Shown: one piece after another, positions 16,156 through 17,500 of the stretch | How positions within the stretch are numbered: the first letter of the stretch is position 1 | How the letters are laid out: each line of letters starts with the position of its first letter | NCBI GenBank assembly: GCA_003857395.1 | Contig: RPRC01000146.1 | Span: forward strand, 1 to 17,500 | Length of the DNA stretch: 17,500 nucleotides | From: Geobacter sp. | GTDB taxonomy: Bacteria; Desulfobacterota; Desulfuromonadia; Geobacterales; Geobacteraceae | Reading direction: 5' to 3' | Made by a program: the position numbers and the translations under genes | The notes under the pieces: generated by a model | Told to the model about the DNA's origin: nothing | The model's input: the letters and a program-made list of their open reading frames with translations, nothing else | The model's database searches: none

Positions 16156-16665
16156 ATGAGACAATCATGGTTGCGTGTCATTGTTCTGCTGGTCGTTACG
16201 GTATTCCTGGTCTCTTGCGAAAGTAAGAAGAGTACGCCGGAAGCCGATTTCGCAAAGATCATAGAACCGGCAATGCTTCTGTCAAAGGAGGAGGCAAAGG
16301 CCCTCACAGGTGTCGATTTCGGTGAGTGTGAAGTCAAGGAACAGCCGGTGGTCGGACAGAAGCTCTGTGTCTATGACAAGGGCGACTCCATGGTACAGGT
16401 GGGACTTTCGCAGGTAGCATTCATGGCGAAGAAGACCCTTGATTCTGGAACGACACCCGAATCCATCTTCAAAACTACGAAAGAAGCTTTCAGCGGCGCC
16501 GAGAGCCTTGCCGGTGTCGGTGATGATAACTTCATGGCTCCCCCGGGATTGCATATTTTGAAAAACGGGTACTATCTGACCATCTCCCTGGGGATGGCCA
16601 ATGATAAGGAAAAGCTGAAGGCCGCGGGAATGAAGGCTATCGCGAATCTCGACAGGTTGCACTAG
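16156..16665 (+). CDS. Small lipoprotein of unknown function inside the haem operon
   Basis: A 169-residue protein with basic N-terminus (MRQSWLR), hydrophobic helix and lipobox LVSC; the modified residue would be Cys21, followed by Glu22 and Ser23, so outer-membrane anchoring is likely. The mature part begins with a charged linker and AKIIEPAMLLSKEEAKALTG, then two cysteines, Cys57 and Cys70, that may form a disulphide. It ends with LKAAGMKAIANLDRLH. The LSKEEAKALTG block is loosely reminiscent of small lipoprotein families with an L-x-x-E-E/D-A-x-x-L-x-G start (such as DUF3558), but I cannot assign a family. It lies 37 bases after cobA-hemD and about 99 before hemB, all on one strand. A role in haem or metal handling is only suggested by position. 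Confidence 0.75.
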   Translation: MRQSWLRVIVLLVVTVFLVSCESKKSTPEADFAKIIEPAMLLSKEEAKALTGVDFGECEVKEQPVVGQKLCVYDKGDSMVQVGLSQVAFMAKKTLDSGTTPESIFKTTKEAFSGAESLAGVGDDNFMAPPGLHILKNGYYLTISLGMANDKEKLKAAGMKAIANLDRLH

Positions 16666-16701
16666 ATTTTTCCCGGGAAAGGTTTCCCGGGTTTCAAATC
16701 G
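16666..16701 (+). terminator. Palindrome and hairpin after the lipoprotein gene
   Basis: CCCGGGAAA (16673-16681) and TTTCCCGGG (16684-16692) are perfect reverse complements separated by GG, and GATTT (16666-16670) pairs again with AAATC (16697-16701). The trailing T-run is only TTT, so termination would be partial. TTTCCCGGGAAA at 16670-16681 is also a 12-base perfect palindrome. It lies immediately after the stop codon and before hemB, so it could separate hemB expression from the upstream operon. Confidence 0.5.
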
Positions 16702-16752
16702 GCTTCCCCAGAGAAAATCCAGGAGACTACTTCCCGTAACTGAGAAGATTCA

Positions 16753-16758
16753 AGGAGG
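16753..16758 (+). promoter_or_regulatory. Strong ribosome binding site of hemB
   Basis: AGGAGG, six bases before the ATG at 16765. It fixes the start and is the strongest ribosome site in the haem operon. Confidence 0.85.
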
Positions 16759-16764
16759 ATATCT

Positions 16765-17500
16765 ATGTTCTACCCAACCTATCGAGGTCGCCGCATCCGT
16801 GGCAGAGAAGTTTTTCGCCGGATGGTCTGCGAAACCAGCCTTTCGGTCAACGACCTCATCTATCCAATGTTCGCGGCGTTTGGCAGCGGCATCCGCAAGG
16901 AGATCTCCTCCATGCCCGGTATCTACCAGCAGTCGGTGGAAAATATAGTGGAAGAGGCCCGGGAAGTCTACCAATTGGGCATCCCGGCCGTCATCCTCTT
17001 CGGCATCCCTGAATACAAGGATGCCGTCGGGAGCAGTGCCTGCCTGGAGAAGGGTGTGGTGCAGGAGTCAATCAGGGCGTTGAAGCGGGATGTGCCCGGG
17101 CTGGCAGTCATAACCGACGTCTGCATGTGCGAGTATACCGACCACGGCCACTGTGGCATGATCAAGGACGGAGATGTAGACAACGACGCCACCCTGGAAC
17201 TCCTTTGCAAGGAGGCTCTTTCCCATGCGGAAGCGGGTGCGGACATGGTCGCACCGTCGGATATGATGGACGGCCGGGTCAGGGCAATCCGCGAGGCTCT
17301 CGACGTCAACGGCTTTACCCACCTGCCGATCATGAGCTATGCAGTCAAATATGCCTCCGGCTACTACGGTCCGTTCCGCGAAGCAGCCGAATCGGCCCCG
17401 CAATTCGGAGATCGCCGATCCTACCAGATGGATCCTGCCAACCGGCTTGAAGCAATTCGTGAGGCGGCCATGGATGTGGAGGAGGGTGCGGACATTCTGA
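16765..17500 (+). CDS. hemB: Delta-aminolevulinic acid dehydratase (porphobilinogen synthase) HemB, 3' end outside the window
   Basis: Condenses two ALA into porphobilinogen. The frame is open to the end of the window, with 245 codons visible of about 325. It begins [20 protein letters not shown], the usual HemB opening. Cys120, Cys122 and Cys130 ([14 protein letters not shown]) match the zinc site of E. coli HemB at the same numbers, so this is the zinc-type enzyme. Lys195 in [16 protein letters not shown] is the first active-site lysine; the second (about 247) would fall just past the edge. [19 protein letters not shown] and [15 protein letters not shown] are also standard. It is the last visible gene of the haem operon. 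Confidence 0.97.
   Translation, partial: MFYPTYRGRRIRGREVFRRMVCETSLSVNDLIYPMFAAFGSGIRKEISSMPGIYQQSVENIVEEAREVYQLGIPAVILFGIPEYKDAVGSSACLEKGVVQESIRALKRDVPGLAVITDVCMCEYTDHGHCGMIKDGDVDNDATLELLCKEALSHAEAGADMVAPSDMMDGRVRAIREALDVNGFTHLPIMSYAVKYASGYYGPFREAAESAPQFGDRRSYQMDPANRLEAIREAAMDVEEGADIL

Overview
The window most resembles a Geobacter-type deltaproteobacterium (Desulfuromonadales/Geobacterales). This is an inference from gene content and order: a strand-scrambled type II secretion (T2SS) locus with IPT/TIG-domain protein, a CobA-HemD fusion, and a compact tetrapyrrole operon containing a CcsA/HemX-type membrane protein. No rRNA or tRNA gene, insertion sequence, prophage or CRISPR array is visible.

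Positions 1-4938 are the edge of a T2SS / type IV pilus-like locus. The window opens inside a GspG-type major pseudopilin (+). Facing it on the minus strand are a hypothetical membrane-anchored protein and a GspE ATPase, probably one transcription unit. They are followed by a second, atypical pseudopilin (+) lacking the usual Glu5, and by a minus-strand exported protein with three IPT/TIG domains. A GC-rich imperfect palindrome and a TAGCGGG heptamer repeat lie between the convergent gspG and gspE genes. The remaining core components (GspD, GspF, GspC/L/M) are not in view and are probably to the left.

Positions 4939-5503 are a non-coding spacer with a plausible sigma-70 promoter. Positions 5504-10407 hold sbcD-sbcC, a translationally coupled pair (ATGA overlap) encoding the Mre11/Rad50-like nuclease that opens and trims hairpins and DNA ends.

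Positions 10582 to the right edge are a co-directional tetrapyrrole operon: precorrin-2 dehydrogenase, a CcsA/HemX-like haem-handling membrane protein, hemA, hemC, a cobA-hemD fusion, a small lipoprotein, and hemB (cut by the window end). Together these give glutamyl-tRNA to ALA (HemA; the partner HemL is not seen), ALA to porphobilinogen (HemB), then to hydroxymethylbilane (HemC), uroporphyrinogen III (HemD domain), precorrin-2 (CobA domain) and sirohydrochlorin (dehydrogenase). The order is close to Bacillus subtilis hemAXCDBL. The lipoprotein between cobA-hemD and hemB has no obvious role and is one of the less explained parts.

Nothing here is a clear new defence or mobile system. The best leads are the two unrecognised exported T2SS-linked proteins, the haem-operon lipoprotein, and heptamer-based or palindromic intergenic elements directly after stop codons.
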